This document shows positions 63,982 through 64,000 of a stretch of 64,000 bases of DNA, in pieces (the stretch's first letter is position 1; the number at the start of each line of letters is the position of its first letter). This stretch comes from Mycobacterium sp. (GTDB taxonomy: Bacteria; Actinomycetota; Actinomycetes; Mycobacteriales; Mycobacteriaceae): positions 25,553 to 89,552 of the forward strand of contig JAGYKK010000010.1 of NCBI GenBank assembly GCA_018401645.1, written 5' to 3'. Made by a program: the position numbers and the translations under genes. The notes under the pieces were generated by a model. It had not been told where the DNA came from. It ran no database searches and saw only the letters and a program-made list of their open reading frames with translations.

Positions 63982-64000
63982 ATTTTTATGCAGCCTCCTC

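Overview
This is a chromosomal window from a high-GC mycobacterium (Mycobacterium sensu lato, possibly a Mycolicibacterium- or Mycolicibacter-like species). The gene order follows the M. tuberculosis Rv2918c-Rv3010c segment almost gene for gene: glnD-glnB-amt-ftsY, smc, acyP-OsmC-mutM-rnc-DUF177-SepIVA, coaD-rsmD, VKOR-DsbA-lipN, an aldo/keto reductase, recG, rpmB-ung-thiL, ddl-gpsA-fbiD-ppk-mutT1-hupB, leuD-leuC-IclR, tRNA-Glu, tRNA-Gln, gltX, leuB, serA, ilvC-ilvN-ilvB, cfp6-DoxX-lppZ, gatB and pfkA. Relative to M. tuberculosis, SepIVA lies directly beside coaD, so the PDIM/PGL locus is not at this site, and pca is missing between rsmD and the VKOR gene.

Layout. (1) 1-5.7 kb is the nitrogen unit amt-glnB-glnD with two GlnR-type boxes upstream, then ftsY. 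(2) 5.8-12 kb holds a broken type II IPP isomerase, a broken DUF222/HNH gene with a LexA/SOS box over its start codon, and a frameshifted smc. (3) 12-21 kb holds a CstB-like metallo-hydrolase/rhodanese gene behind a CstR/CsoR-type palindrome, then a compact, mostly overlapping DNA/RNA-processing and cell-division series, coaD, a decayed rsmD and an envelope disulfide pair. (4) 21-30 kb is rich in damaged genes: an aldo/keto reductase without its catalytic residues, and frameshifted recG, DAK-family gene, GH6 cellulase and thiL, interleaved with intact rpmB and ung. (5) 30-38 kb is intact housekeeping (ddl, gpsA, fbiD, ppk, mutT1, hupB). (6) 38-53 kb is amino-acid biosynthesis (leuDC, leuB, serA, ilvBNC with a leader-peptide attenuator), gltX with two tRNAs, and a VapBC pair. 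(7) 53-64 kb mixes lipoprotein, P450 and gatB genes with a broken cutinase, an MHS-type transporter, pfkA, a Tat-type amine oxidase and a family II pyrophosphatase.

The most striking property is how damage is distributed. Frameshifts, and two nonsense codons, are packed into about a dozen genes, often several per gene, while essential genes next door are clean over tens of kilobases. Most lesions are single bases gained or lost in short G/C runs. This fits either recent pseudogenisation (early genome reduction) or clustered assembly error, and read data would separate the two. Intact loci of interest are the CstB-like sulfide gene with its operator, the apparently leaderless ilvB attenuator, the aldo/keto-reductase pseudoenzyme, and the family II pyrophosphatase placed where gatA would be expected.
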